From NCBI RefSeq assembly GCF_008831285.2, contig NC_045146.1:4722972-4786971 (forward strand): DNA of 64,000 bases, in the 5' to 3' direction. This stretch comes from Nymphaea colorata (Eukaryota > Streptophyta > Magnoliopsida > Nymphaeales > Nymphaeaceae). The notes beneath the pieces were generated by a model. The model saw only the letters and a list, made by a program, of their open reading frames with translations, made no database searches and was not told the origin of the DNA. Both the position numbers and the translations under genes were made by a program. This document shows, piece by piece, positions 34,724 to 46,012 of this stretch. Every line of letters begins with the position of its first letter. Position 1 is the first letter of the stretch.

Positions 34724-34821
34724 TCAACACCCTCCAACCACCCAAAAAAACACACATTATCAAGAATTTTCTTTTGCATTGTATGCAGTAACTTATTCAC
34801 TATACCCATGGTAGATAGTTC

Positions 34822-34898
34822 AAGTCAGACAATGCTTTCCAGGCAGATGCACTTCCATCAAAACAGTTCTCAGAGCCCAGTGCATTTCATCATTCGAC
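34822..34898 (-). ncRNA. Box C/D snoRNA A1, copy 2
   Basis: Boxes and guides are identical to 11584-11660. Confidence 0.65.
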
Positions 34899-35319
34899 CA
34901 TCCCAAGCTCCATATTTGTGAAAAAGTCAAAACAACTTGTTTTCCAAGGGACACAATATGCAGTTGCCAATATATATATATATATATATGTTAAGACTAA
35001 AAACCTTGACATAGGATGTCGCACCACTCAAATAAAGAAGCTACCTTACAATATTTTTTCTGGGAACTTCTCTCAGAAAAAGCATTGACTTAGAAAATCA
35101 ATTTCCCAAATGACAAGAGTTGCTGACATTATGGCTTATTTAACGTTAAGCATGGGAGAGGTACAATGACACTTTGGGCAAGGAAAAAAAGGATTGCGTC
35201 AACAAAAGTATGCAGATATACATGACTTCATAGAACATATTCGCAGTTAAACCAATCTCCATCACATAGAAAGAAGGTCAGCAATCTCGTCTAACAAAGA
35301 GAAACGATATAGCTCATAT

Positions 35320-35397
35320 AAGTCAGACAATGCTTTCTAGGCAAATGCATTTCCATCAACAAAAACTGCTCAGAGCCCAGTGCATTTCATCATCCAA
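35320..35397 (-). ncRNA. Box C/D snoRNA A2, copy 2
   Basis: Boxes and guides as at 12098-12175. Confidence 0.7.
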
Positions 35398-35563
35398 CCC
35401 CATGAGTCATGGTCTCAAGATTCACAAACAACATAAACACAGAGGCCACACAGGCATAAAGATAGAGTGATAGAGAGAAGAAACTGACAAAGGGTGTAAA
35501 GGAACTTAAAAAAAAAAAGGACAAAAACCACATATCTAAAAGCGAAGATTACTTGATCTACTA

Positions 35564-35638
35564 GGTCCTCAGTGAGACTGCTTATAATTTTCAACAATGA
35601 TAAATCAGGTCTCAAAGATTACATGCCATCATCGAACC
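35564..35638 (-). ncRNA. Box C/D snoRNA B1, copy 2 (18S rRNA guide)
   Basis: 75 nt. Terminal stem, boxes and the 13-nt guide are all as in 12350-12424. Confidence 0.8.
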
Positions 35639-35866
35639 TTAAAATAATTGTGAAACGAAAAGAAGGAATAAAAGTATAAAACACAAATAAAATTAAGAAA
35701 AAGATAAGAGAGGTAGTTCATGATAGAAAAATATTTTCAGTTGAATGTCGCCATCATCGAACCTTAAAATAATTGTGAACGAAAAGAAGCAATAAAAGTA
35801 TAAAACACAAATAAAATTAAGAAAAAGATAAGAGAGGTAGTTCATGATAGAAAAATATTTTCAGTT

Positions 35867-36013
35867 GAATGTCGCAGTACGTTATTCACTATACCTTTGG
35901 CAAAGAAGGCAGAGTGACTCAACAAATACCTGCCATTGGATATCAGCCCTTTCACCCAAAGCATGGGATGGATTACTCTAAAACCATCAAAATGTGGCAC
36001 AAGAGACCCATTA
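35867..36013 (-). ncRNA. Candidate H/ACA snoRNA C1, copy 2
   Basis: Same sequence plan as 12653-12799, ending ACATTC. Confidence 0.5.
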
Positions 36014-36256
36014 AAGAGCTTATAAAAGAGAGAGAGAGAGAGACAGAGGGCACCAGCCAAAAAACCAACAAAAAATAGCCCAAAGGCCAGTGCATCAACT
36101 CAACCCCAAAGTCCATAGCTATTGACAACATAATAAGCAAATGAGGAATTGAAAAGAATGAAGCCAATGTACACAAGATTCACCTGATGGACATTAACAT
36201 AGCTTAAAAATCTTCCAACCATATATCTTTTAGGAGATAAGTGCCAGTTCTAATTT

Positions 36257-36330
36257 GTCCTCAGAAAAATGCTTGGGATGTTCATAAAATGAAAATCAGG
36301 CCACAAAGATTACTTGCCATCAGCAGACCC
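36257..36330 (-). ncRNA. Diverged box C/D unit B2, copy 2
   Basis: As 13043-13116, with the altered guide. Confidence 0.45.
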
Positions 36331-36382
36331 TCAACAACCTCCAACCACCCAAAAAAACACACATTAGCAAGAATTTTATTTT

Positions 36383-36440
36383 GCATTGTATGCAGTAACT
36401 TATTCACTATACCCTTGACAAACAAAGAAGAGTGACTCCA
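36383..36440 (-). ncRNA. Truncated H/ACA-like unit C2, copy 2
   Basis: 3' hairpin remnant only, as in copy 1, with a further local deletion. Confidence 0.3.
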
Positions 36441-36615
36441 CCTGAAAAGCTAAACCACCAGAAAATGGTGGAACAGGTCATCGAATAGCTTAGAGAGAGA
36501 GAGAGATCAAGGGACCAACCGGTGGATAGGTACACCAATGGCTACAACACTCTACTAGCCACTGCCAATTACCGGTTAGACAGAGACAGGGAGATGGAGC
36601 AGGGTTAGCTCCTAT

Positions 36616-36693
36616 AAGTCAGACAATGCTTTCAGGGCAAATGCATTTCCATCAACAAAAAAATGCTCAGAGCCCAGTGCATTTCATCATCCA
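36616..36693 (-). ncRNA. Box C/D snoRNA A3, copy 2
   Basis: Boxes and guides as at 13434-13511. Confidence 0.7.
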
Positions 36694-36879
36694 ACACCAC
36701 AACAAACTTGATGCATTCACAATTAAAAAAAACACACACACACAGAGGACACATTGACAGACGTGCAGGCATGTAGATTCAGTGATAGAAAGAGAAGGCA
36801 TGGAAAAGATGTTAACAAGTTCAAAAAATATGAAAACAGTTCAATAAAAGTGAAGTTGTGAAGATTATGTGGTTTGCTC

Positions 36880-36953
36880 GGTCCTCAACGAGACTGCTTA
36901 TAATTTTCATCAATGATAATCAGGTCTCAAAGATTAGATGCCATCATCGAACC
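36880..36953 (-). ncRNA. Box C/D snoRNA B3, copy 2 (18S rRNA guide)
   Basis: The guide and C' box match 13711-13784. The final D box is again TTGA. Confidence 0.7.
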
Positions 36954-37009
36954 TTGAAATAACTGTCGAGCGAAAGAAAGTATAAGGCCAACATAAAATT
37001 AAGCAAAGG

Positions 37010-37011
<2 letters not shown>

Positions 37012-37062
<51 letters not shown>
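37012..37062. repeat. Expanded (GA)n microsatellite
   Basis: About 46-50 bp of GA. The orthologous tract in copy 1 (about 13843-13862) is less than half as long. Confidence 0.95.
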
Positions 37063-37065
<3 letters not shown>

Positions 37066-37110
37066 TTTCAAAGACTTTGATGGAAAAGAGAATGTTATGA
37101 TTATTCTGTT

Positions 37111-37256
37111 GAATGTTGCAGTACGTTATTCACTATACCTTTGACTAACAAGGCAGAGTGACTCAACAAATACCTGCCAATGGATCTCAGCCCTTGCACC
37201 CAAAGTTCAAGAGGGGTTACACGAAACCATCATAATGTGGCACAAGAGACCCATCG
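37111..37256 (-). ncRNA. Candidate H/ACA snoRNA C3, copy 2
   Basis: It ends GCAACATTC and matches 13912-14056. Confidence 0.5.
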
Positions 37257-37490
37257 ATTGGCTTATAAAAAAGAGAGAGAAGGATAGAGGGCCAGTTCTC
37301 GAACCTTGGACCTATCGTTATACCATCATCAGGTTGTACCACAAGGCCAGGTAAGAAACATAACAAGTGAAGGAGGAACTCAAAACAAATGAAGCCTATT
37401 TACACAGGATCCTGAAGGGCACTAAAAGAGCTTAAAAGTTAAAAATCTTTGAAACATATATCTTGGAGGAAAGAAGTGCTGGTTTTAATT

Positions 37491-37564
37491 GGTCCTCAGA
37501 ATGATCGCTTGTATTATTCATCTAGAGAAAATCAGGTCTCAAAGATTATTAGCCATCATCGGAC
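37491..37564 (-). ncRNA. Box C/D snoRNA B4, copy 2 (18S rRNA guide)
   Basis: Guide TAATCTTTGAGAC and both CTGA boxes are intact; GTCC/GGAC stem. Confidence 0.75.
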
Positions 37565-37605
37565 ACTCAACAACCTCAGACTACCCAAAAATATACACAC
37601 ATACA

Positions 37606-37738
37606 TTTGTAAGATTATTCACAATGCCCATGATAAACAACGTAGAGTGACCCAATGAAATCCTGAATTTGTATCTATTCCCTTATAAGGGATATTGACA
37701 TTAAAAACCACCAAAAAATGTGGAAGAAACCATTAAAG
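37606..37738 (-). ncRNA. Candidate H/ACA unit C4, copy 2
   Basis: It keeps the 3' tail that copy 1 lost (GTGAATAATCTTACAAATG, with an ACA). The H-box-like ATACAA is also present. Confidence 0.4.
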
Positions 37739-37878
37739 AGCTTTTAAAAAGAGGGTGCCTCTGGTACATCCAACAGCTCCATCCACCGGACACCACCAAA
37801 TGCCAGTAAGAGAAAAGGGGGGGGGGGGGGAGAGAGACATAGAGAGAGAGAGAGAGAGAGGATTGGGCTAGTTTCTGT

Positions 37879-37955
37879 AAGTCAGACAAAGCTTTCTAGG
37901 CAAACACATTTCCATCAACAAAAACTGTTCAGCGCCCAGTGCATTTCATCATCCA
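37879..37955 (-). ncRNA. Box C/D snoRNA A4, copy 2
   Basis: As 14699-14774, with one change in the second guide (AAAGCTTTGT). Confidence 0.6.
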
Positions 37956-38115
37956 ACCGCATGACAAACTCAATGGCTGCAGAATTCACACACAAAGGCC
38001 ACATGGGCAGACGTGATAGAGAAAGGGTATAAACAAAGGATATTATTAACGACTTTTCCAGAAAACAACTAAAACAAAAACTACATAGCAAAAAGCAAAG
38101 GTTACTTGATTCAGT

Positions 38116-38189
38116 CACTTGTCAGTGACAGCTTATTATTCTCACCAATGATAAATCAGGCCTCAAAGATTACATGCCATCATCAAACC
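38116..38189 (-). ncRNA. Box C/D unit B5, copy 2
   Basis: As 14938-15008. The guide has one change and the 3' stem is weak. Confidence 0.45.
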
Positions 38190-38313
38190 TTAAAATAATT
38201 GTGAAACAAAAAGAAAGTAAAATTAACAAAAATAAATGAGAGTGTGTGTATGTGTGTCTTCACAAGGCTTGGCTGGAAAATAGTAGCTCATGACAGAAAA
38301 TACTTCTTCTGCT

Positions 38314-38460
38314 GAATGTCATAGTACGTTGCTCACTATATCTTTAACAAACAAGGCAGAGCAACTCAATATATACCTGCCATTGGACCTTGGACCTTGC
38401 ACCCAAAGGTGGAGATGAGTTACCCAAAGACCATCATAATGTGTCATGAGGGACCCATCA
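38314..38460 (-). ncRNA. Candidate H/ACA snoRNA C5, copy 2
   Basis: As 15144-15290. It lies 111 bp from the copia-B insertion point. Confidence 0.45.
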
Positions 38461-38570
38461 AAGGGTTCATAAGAGAGAACGGGAACAAAAAAAAAAAAAA
38501 AAAAGACCAGCCCAATCAACTCCACCCCAAACTGAACAGCTATCAAGAAGACAAGAACACAACAAGCAAA

Positions 38571-38575
38571 AGAAG
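38571..38575. repeat. Copia-B target-site duplication AGAAG (left)
   Basis: Matches 43954-43958. The uninterrupted site is visible in copy 1 at about 15406-15411. Confidence 0.95.
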
Positions 38576-38789
38576 TGTTGACGGGTTTTGTTGTCCGGGT
38601 GTGGATCCTTACCCGATCCGGTTTGTCCTAATTAGGACTACTTATATCTCTGTAAACCCTAATCTTTGAGTTAATGAAGTTTCTAAGAGAGAGAGTGTCT
38701 GGCTGCTAGTGGGCGTCAGACCTCCTCACCCGTGGTTTTTCTTCCCTCGTGTTGAGGGTTTTTCACGTTACCTTGGTGTGCTTTCTACA
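38576..38789 (+). mobile_element. Copia-B 5' LTR
   Basis: 214 bp, TGTTGACGGG...CTACA. The primer-binding site TGGTATCACAGCC follows with no gap at 38790. It lacks about 23 bp present near the end of the 3' LTR. Confidence 0.95.
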
Positions 38790-39398
38790 TGGTATCACAG
38801 CCGTGAAGTTCCGGCGTTATTGGTTGGTCATTCGTTTTGGTTCGTGTTGGAGGAGGACTCGGCCGACACTGTTCATCGCACGCACCAGGAGCCTCTCCCG
38901 TCACTGTTCATCATCGCCCGGCACTGTTCACCGCACGCACCAGGAGCCTCTCTCGTGCGTTGCACCTGACGCCTGTGCTGCGCTGTTGCACCTCACCCGA
39001 CGCCTGCGTCCAATGACAACCCACCCAGCGTCGCTCTGCCTCTGCCTCCGTCAGGTTCCGTCCGACCTGGTTCCTTCCTTTTTTCTGGCGTTCCCCTCCT
39101 TGTTTTCTGGCGCCCGACGCACGAAGCCCCTGTTCCTGCCACTCTGTTTTTCGGCGACCTGCTCCCTCAGTTTCGTCCAGTGATCTGCTTCCACTGGATT
39201 CTCCCTGTCCGCTACTCCCTACCGCCGCCGTCGTTCTCTGCTACCGCCGTCAGTGATCTGTCTGTCGTTCTCTGCTGCCGCCATCAGTGCTCTTCCACCC
39301 GACGCTGCTGCTTCCGCTGCGTCCTGCCGCTCCTGTTGCTCACACTGCTTCTGCCGTTGATCCACCACACTCTACCCCGTGGCAGCCGCTTCGTGATC

Positions 39399-42300
39399 AT
39401 GGCTGACTCGTCTTCCTCTTCAGTCAATACCAACCTACCTGATGTTGTGTCTGCGCGGACTGATCATGTACCAGTTCAAGTTACCACCATCCAACTTACC
39501 AAGGAGAACTATTCACGATGGTCTGCAGCAATTACTATGGGGATTGCAGGGCGAGGACGCATTGCCTATATGAATGGGAGAAAGGTTGAACCTGCCGCAG
39601 ATAGTATGGCTTGGGATACATGGTTTCTTGAAGACAACCAGGTAAAAACCTGGATTGTTAATTTAGTGTCCCCTGATATCCAACCCCTCATTCTTCGCAA
39701 GAAGACTGCAAGGGATATGTGGATTATTTTGGAGCAGATGTATGGTCAAAAGAAACGAAAAGTTCGGGTGTATCAACTTATGAAGGATGTATATTCCCTG
39801 CGACAAGGTGCTCTCTCGGTTGCAGGCTTTTATGCAGCACTGAAATCAAAGTGGGAGGACCTTGACTATCATTCTGATATTACATGGAGGTGTCCTCATG
39901 ACCAGATGCAGTATATGACCGATAAATGGGAGAACAGGGTATTCCTTTTCTTATCCGGACTGAATGATGAATTTGAAAATATAAGGAGTCAGATTCTTAA
40001 CTCTAACGAATCATTTAGTATTGAAGATGTGTATTCCCGAGTTGAAGCTGAAGAACAGAGGAGGATGCTCTCTAGTGAATGAAAAGGGGGAGAACAGTCT
40101 GCCTATGTTAGTCGTGTCCCTGTGGGAACTCCTCGTTCTTCCCGAAAATGTACACATTGCAAAAAACTTGGTCATACTAGGGATTTTTGTTGGGACCTGT
40201 ATTCAGAGAAAAATGATAGTAGGGGGAGGTCTTCTAGTGGGAAGAAGTCTGTATCGTCTGCAACAAGTCTGAGTGATGGAAAATGTTCTATTTCTACAGA
40301 ACAGATTCGTGAGCTAAGAGCATATTTGAGCAAGATTGATGTTGGTCAGGCAGATGCACCAGATGAAGTGAAGATCAATCAGGCATTGGCTGTTTCAGGG
40401 GGAGAGGTACTTCTTCTATGGGTGAATGGATTGTTGACAGCGGTGCCACTCATCACATGACTGGCAACCCTAAGCTTTTCCATGACTACAAGCTATCCTC
40501 GGGAAGGGAACGTGTGTCCCTTGCCGATGGTTCCTTTACTTCTGTGGTAGGGAAAGGGAGTCTTTCCTTGTTAAATAATTTTTTAGTTCATGATGCCTTG
40601 CATGTTCCCCATCTTCCCTTAAATTTGTTATCTGTTAGTAAGATTACCAAGGAACTGAAGTGTGAGCTTATATTTTCTGAAAAACGTTGTGTTTTGTAGG
40701 ACTTGGTGGCAGGGAAGAGGATTGGGATTGGTTTGGTGTCTGATGGGCTGTATCGGCTTCCTATACGCGTTGTCATAGCTCTTATGTCAGCAGTCAGCAG
40801 GACAGAGAAGAAGGAGGAAGAGTGTCGTCAGTTATTTTTGTTTTGGCATGAATGCCTTGGTCATCTCCCATTTGGGATTTTGAAACATTTGTTCCCTGAA
40901 CTATGTTCTAGTTTATACATTTCCATGTTATCATGTGATGTGTGTCAGTTTGCGAAGCATGTTAGAGCTTCTTATCCAATTTCAAATAGTCGTTCTAATA
41001 AAGCTTTCTCCTTGGTTCATTCTGATGTGTGGGGGCCTTCGGGCATTCATTCTCGTGGTGGTTTTCAATACTTTATAACTTTTATAGATGATTATTCAAG
41101 GTGTACCTTTGTGTATTTGTTGAAAGATCGTAGTGAGGTGCCTCACATTATTGAAACCTTCATCCTCCTAGTGGAAAACCAGTATGGAAATTCTGTCAAG
41201 AGTTTTCGGTCTGATAATGCTCGTGAATATCTGTGTCTCACTGTTGAAGAATTCTTTCGAAAGAGGGGGATTGTTCATGAGACATCCTGTAGTTATACCC
41301 CCCCTCAAAATGGGGTTGCTGAAAGGAAAAATCGTCAGTTGCTCAATGTCACTCGAGCCATATTATTCCAAAGAAATCTCCCAAAATACTATTGGGGTGA
41401 TGCAATCCTTACTAGTGTCTACTTGATTAATCGCATGCCTAATCATGTGCTAAAGGGTCGTACTCCCTACTCTATGCTTCCAGGGAGTAGTCAACCTTTT
41501 CACCTTGCTCCTCGAGTCTTTGGATGTGTGTGTTTCATACATAACCACAGCCCCAATGTGAAAAAACTTGATCCCAAATCTATTAAGGGCATCTTTCTTG
41601 GGTATTCTTCCACTCAAAAAGGTTATAAATGTCTAGATCCCACCACTGGTCGTCTTCACATTACCAAAGATGTCACATTCTTGGAACATGTCTCCTATTT
41701 TGGTGAGAATTCTCTTCAGGGGGAGAAGTTAATGTCTAAGGAAGAGTATTCTCCCACACAGGAAATTCAGTTTACAGACTTTATGGATTACAGGCATGAA
41801 GAGAATCCTGTTGCCAAGGTGCTTGGCAAAGATGAAGAGGTGACGACTACTGATGTACATGAACAGGAGAAGGAGGGAGAGCATCCTATGGTGACAGAAC
41901 AAGAGGGTAATCGTATGTTTGGACAGGTGTATTCCAGGAGAAGAGCTTGTACTGACAAGGTGTTTGATGATGAGGAGGTTACACCGAATCCCAATCCTAC
42001 TTCTTCCTTGGATGATCCAAGTCGTGTTCAGAAGCAAGATGTTGGAAGAGAAATTCAGACTGGAAAAAAAAAGGAGGATCTTCCTATTGCCTTGAGAAAG
42101 GGTGTCAGGTCATGTACCCAGCACCCTATTGGTAACTTCGTATCTTACTCTAGATTGAGCACTGACTATAAATGTTTTGTATCCTCCTTGGCTGTGGTTG
42201 TGATTCCCAGGAATGCTACAGAGGCTCAGGGTGACACTAGGAGGTCTCATGCAATGAAAGAAGAGATGGAAGCTTTAGACAGAAATCAGACATGAGAGGT

Positions 42301-43719
42301 GGTTGATATTCCTGAAGCAGCCCACTTGGTTGGGTCGAAGTGGGTCTATACTGTTAAGTATAAACCAGATGGGAACATTGAGAGGTACAAAGCACGATTG
42401 GTGGCCAAGGGGTTCAGTCAAAAATATGGGATCGACTACTTAGAGACGTTTGCTCCAGTTGCAAAGATGAAGACTGTTAGAGTTATTATTTCATTGGCGG
42501 TGTTGAAAGGTTGGGAGATGTGCCAACTTGATGTGAAAAATGCCTTTCTCAATGGATATCTCGAAGAGGAGGTGTACATGTGCATGCCACCAGGTTTTGA
42601 GAAGCCTGGGCTGAAACAGTCTCCCCGAGCATGGTTTGAACGGCTCAGACTTGTTATGAAGAAACATAGCTACAAACAAGGAAATGGAGATCATACCCTG
42701 TTTGTAAATAGAAGAGAGAGTAAAGTTACTCTACTATTGGTTTATGTTGATGATGTGATTGTTACAGATGATGATAAGGAAGAGATAGCAAGATTAAAGG
42801 GTTTACTATCTACTGAATTTGATCTAAAAGATCTTGGTAAGCTGAAGTATTTCTTGGGTATTGAAATTGCTAGATCAGGTACAACTCTTGTACTTAGTCA
42901 AAGGAAGTATACCCTGGATCTATTGAAGGAGACAGGAAAACTGGGGTGCAGACCAGCCTCTACTCCTATAGATGCAGGGCATAAACTTGGTAGCAAAGAT
43001 GGAGAACTGTTGTGTGAAGAAGCTAAAGGGAGATATCAACGTTTAGTTGGCAAACTGATTTATCTCACTCTAACTAGACCTGATATCACATTTGCTGTAA
43101 ATGTGATGAGCCAGTTCATGCATGCACCTATACAAATATGCACTTGAAGGCTGTAGATAGAATTCTGTGCTACTTGAAGAAGAATCCCGGAAAGGGACTT
43201 CTATATGTGCAACAAAGATCTCTTGAAGTTGAAGGGTATTCTGATGCAGACTGGGCAGGCTGTGTTGACACCAGAAAATCCACTTCAGGGTACTGCATCT
43301 ACTTGAGAGGAAATTTAGTTGTTTGGAGAAGCAAGAGACAAGATGTGTGTTCCCGCTCGAGTGCAGAGGCTGAATATAGGGCTGTGGCTACTGGGGTATC
43401 AGAATTGTTATGGCTGAAGATCTTACTGGCAGATATTGGAATAGAGATTGAAGGGCCTATGAGGATGTATTGTGATAACAAGTCTGCAATTAACTTGGGT
43501 AACAACCCGGTTCTTCATGATCGAACAAAGCATGTGGAGATTGATCGTCACTTCATCAGAGAAAGAATTGATGCTGAGGAATTAACGCTACCATACATGA
43601 AGTCTGAAGAGCAAACTGCTGATATCCTAACCAAGGCCTTAAGTGTAACTCCATTTGAGAGAAATGTATCCAAGTTGGGCATGTTTGATATGTATGCCCA
43701 ACTTGAGGAGGAGTGTTGA
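39399..43719 (+). pseudogene. Copia-B gag-pol polyprotein (nonsense and frameshift mutations)
   Basis: It starts MADSSSSSVNTNLPDVV. Domains in order: gag (TIQLTKENYSRWSAAI); CCHC knuckle (CTHCKKLGHTRDFC); protease (WIVDSGATHHMTG); pre-integrase (FWHECLGH...CDVCQFAK); integrase (DVWGP, FIDDYSRCTFVY, FRSDNARE); RT (QLDVKNAFLNGYLEEEVY, YVDDVIVT); RNase H (GYSDADWAGCVDTRKSTSGY, SSAEAEYRAV, DNKSAINLG). Stops are TGA at 40080, TAG at 40697 and TGA at 42293 (TW expected, so TGG to TGA). Frameshifts lie at a G run near 40398-40402 and near 43128. RT has lost about 15 residues in frame between GFEKPG and LKQSPRAW, including the usual YG. The stop overlaps the 3' LTR (TGTTGA). Confidence 0.95.
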
Positions 43720-43953
43720 CGGGTTTTGTTGTTTGGGTCTGGATCCTTACCCGATCCGGTTTGTCCTAATTAGGACTACTTATATCTTTGTAAACCCTAA
43801 TCTTTGAGTTAATGAAGTTTCTAAGAGAGAGAGTGTCTGGCTGCTAGTGGGCGTCAGACATCCTCACCCGTGGTTTTTCTTCCCTCGTGTTGAGGGTTTT
43901 CCACGTTACCTTGGTGTGCTTTCTTCTACTCTCGTGCATGCTTTATTTCTACA
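43714..43953 (+). mobile_element. Copia-B 3' LTR
   Basis: 240 bp, preceded by the purine tract GAGGAGGAG. By eye it has about six substitutions against the 5' LTR, plus the indel near its end. Confidence 0.95.
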
Positions 43954-44111
43954 AGAAGAAAAAACAAATGAAGCCAATGTACAATAAGAAGCCAATGCCA
44001 TCATTGGACCCTCAAAACAAATGAAGCCAATGCCATCATTGGACCCTCAACACCATCCAACCACCCCAAAAAACATAACCACATACATTTGAAAGATTTC
44101 TCTTTTGCGTT

Positions 44112-44250
44112 GAATTTAGCAACACATTATTCATTATGCCCATGGTAAACAAAGGACTCAACAAAATCCTGCATTTGTATCTAAGCCCTTATGAGAGATA
44201 TTTAGATGGATCACTCTAAAACCATCAGAAGTTGGTGTAAGAGACTATTC
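44112..44250 (-). ncRNA. Candidate H/ACA unit C6, copy 2 (ACA changed)
   Basis: Matches 15662-15800; terminal box AAA. Confidence 0.3.
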
Positions 44251-44639
44251 AAGAGCTTCTTAAGAGAGAGAGACTGCCAGAACGATAAATACATCTGACA
44301 ACTCTGACTACCAGCTGCCACCAAGATATATACATACATAAATATATATATATATATATACATATATAAAGAAAGAGAGAGAGAGAGAGAGAAAGAGTCA
44401 AAATTCTCCTGTTGCAATGGGAAAATTTTAAGAGGCTTTTGTTGGTGCCCCAAAGTTATGAACAAGATGATAACACCAGTTGAAAATAGAATAAAACAAA
44501 AATTCCACGTTCCATTTTTCCAGAACAGCATGCACAAATTGAGGCAAATCAGTAGAAAATAAGCCAACACATGAAAAAAACGAAATAAACAAGATGTCGA
44601 GCATGAATACATTAGGAAGAACCAAAAAAACGGAAGATT

Positions 44640-44870
44640 TGTAAACTCACGTTGTTGTCACCAATTCACAAGTTCATAAAATCAATTATGCTGTCACCGA
44701 TTTGATGCTCACGGTAAGTCGCCAGAGGATGAAGGAGGGAGGGCAGCCAGAAAAATCAGATTCTTGCCTCAGGAGTCGTCGGAAGTCAGTTAAGGAGGTC
44801 AGTTAAGGAGGTCGAGGGAGGTGCGCGGCGCTCCAAGCTCACAAGTTAATGGGTTAAACCCTAAACGTGT
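44640..44870 (-). promoter_or_regulatory. Telo-box and leader of snoRNA cluster, copy 2
   Basis: AAACCCTAAA at 44856-44865, then the conserved leader to the ACTCAC (GTGAGT) site near 44646. There is a small tandem duplication of GGTCAGTTAAGGA near 44790-44815. Confidence 0.5.
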
Positions 44871-46012
44871 GAGCTTCAAACTTAAACGTTCAAGTTAAAA
44901 AAAAAAGGACAAAGTTGTCACCGGCGCACGCACGGACAAAACTCACCCGAGTCGGTGCCCGTAAAAACAGAACAAATCAAATCTAAACCAATTATTTATC
45001 AATACTCTAATAGTTCTTTATGATTTTTTTTTTATGCATGAAAATCATAGCAAAATGTAGGTACAAAAAAAAACATCAGTATCTTCAAAAGCATTCTTCA
45101 AGACATGATTTTTTTGAACTACAATTACGCACCCAACAACTGTATAACAAAAAGTATAAAATCACATGAATGAAGAGGAAACAGAGACCATGAAGAGAAT
45201 GGATATAAATCAAGATAGAAAGATGGGGGAAAAGAAGAATAAGAATAAGACATTATAGCAGCAGATAGGATACATACATAAAATTCAACATCCAAAAGTG
45301 TATCATTTTTAAAAAAAAAACAAAGACAGGAAAATGCAGCCCTCCTATTCATCGAACAGCGTGCTACAATTGCTTGTAGGATGAAGAACGGTGATGAAAG
45401 CCATCCACTCCCCTCCTCCCCTATTTCCTCTGTGCAGGATGCCCGAGAGAAAAGGCAGATGGAGGCGATGGGGCAGAGAGAAAAGAGAAACGGAGGTTCT
45501 CGCCGTGTAACCGATAGGAGGAAAGAAAAAAAACGAAGGAGCAATGGCGTCGCTATAGGGGAGAGCGGAGGAAGCCGCAGTGGACAATTGAAGACGTCAC
45601 GATGGAGGAGAGTGAAGCTTCCAGCATAAGAGAAGGAAGCAACTGAGGGATTTCAGAAGAGGAACGTCACACCAGCGGGCAAGAAGAGAAAGGTAGAAGC
45701 TTCAGAGATCTTATTCTGCGCGCATTATGCACTCGCGGACGAGGTTGGCAAACGGGCCAGACTCGGGCTGCAGGCCCGACCCAACTGTTCGGCCAGGCCT
45801 CGTAGGCCCCGTTTCTAAATATATGTTTTCAGTCGGTGGGAGGGCGTGTTATATGCACGTAATTGTACAACCAGCTGAATTCTATTACCCATACGTATAT
45901 GTATTTTAATACTAAACATTATACATCAATAAATTATCATATATCTGTCATTACTTCATACTTTTGTCATATCACATCTTGTCATTATCTCATATTGTTA
46001 TCATTATCATCT
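44871..46012. repeat. Left inner arm of large inverted repeat
   Basis: Its reverse complement recurs at about 53940-55288, including TCACCGGCGCA..., a block encoding CLFSRASCTEE in one frame, and the ATCATATATCTGT(C/A)ATTA region. The shared open frames (minus 45125-45587, plus 54403-54810) have no family I recognise. Confidence 0.85.

Larger units (their letters stand above)
34264..34808 (-). repeat. Extra patch duplicating 12.67-13.2 kb
   Basis: It matches the C1-B2-C2 stretch of copy 1, with a small CTAATACCTG insertion near 34312. At CCCATG (34805-34810) it switches to sequence matching 11569 onward. The four shared bases CATG mark the junction. Confidence 0.85.
34809..38570 (-). repeat. 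snoRNA cluster, copy 2, downstream part
   Basis: Near-identical to 11571-15410 in the same orientation, including the 125-bp tandem duplication (about 35625-35874). The main differences are microsatellite lengths and small deletions (for example at about 36441 and 37288). Confidence 0.9.
43954..44870 (-). repeat. snoRNA cluster, copy 2, upstream part
   Basis: Resumes the cluster after copia-B. Unit B6 is reduced to two small pieces of its 5' end (GCCATCATTGGACC at 43997-44010 and again near 44031-44044). C6 and the leader are kept. Confidence 0.85.
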
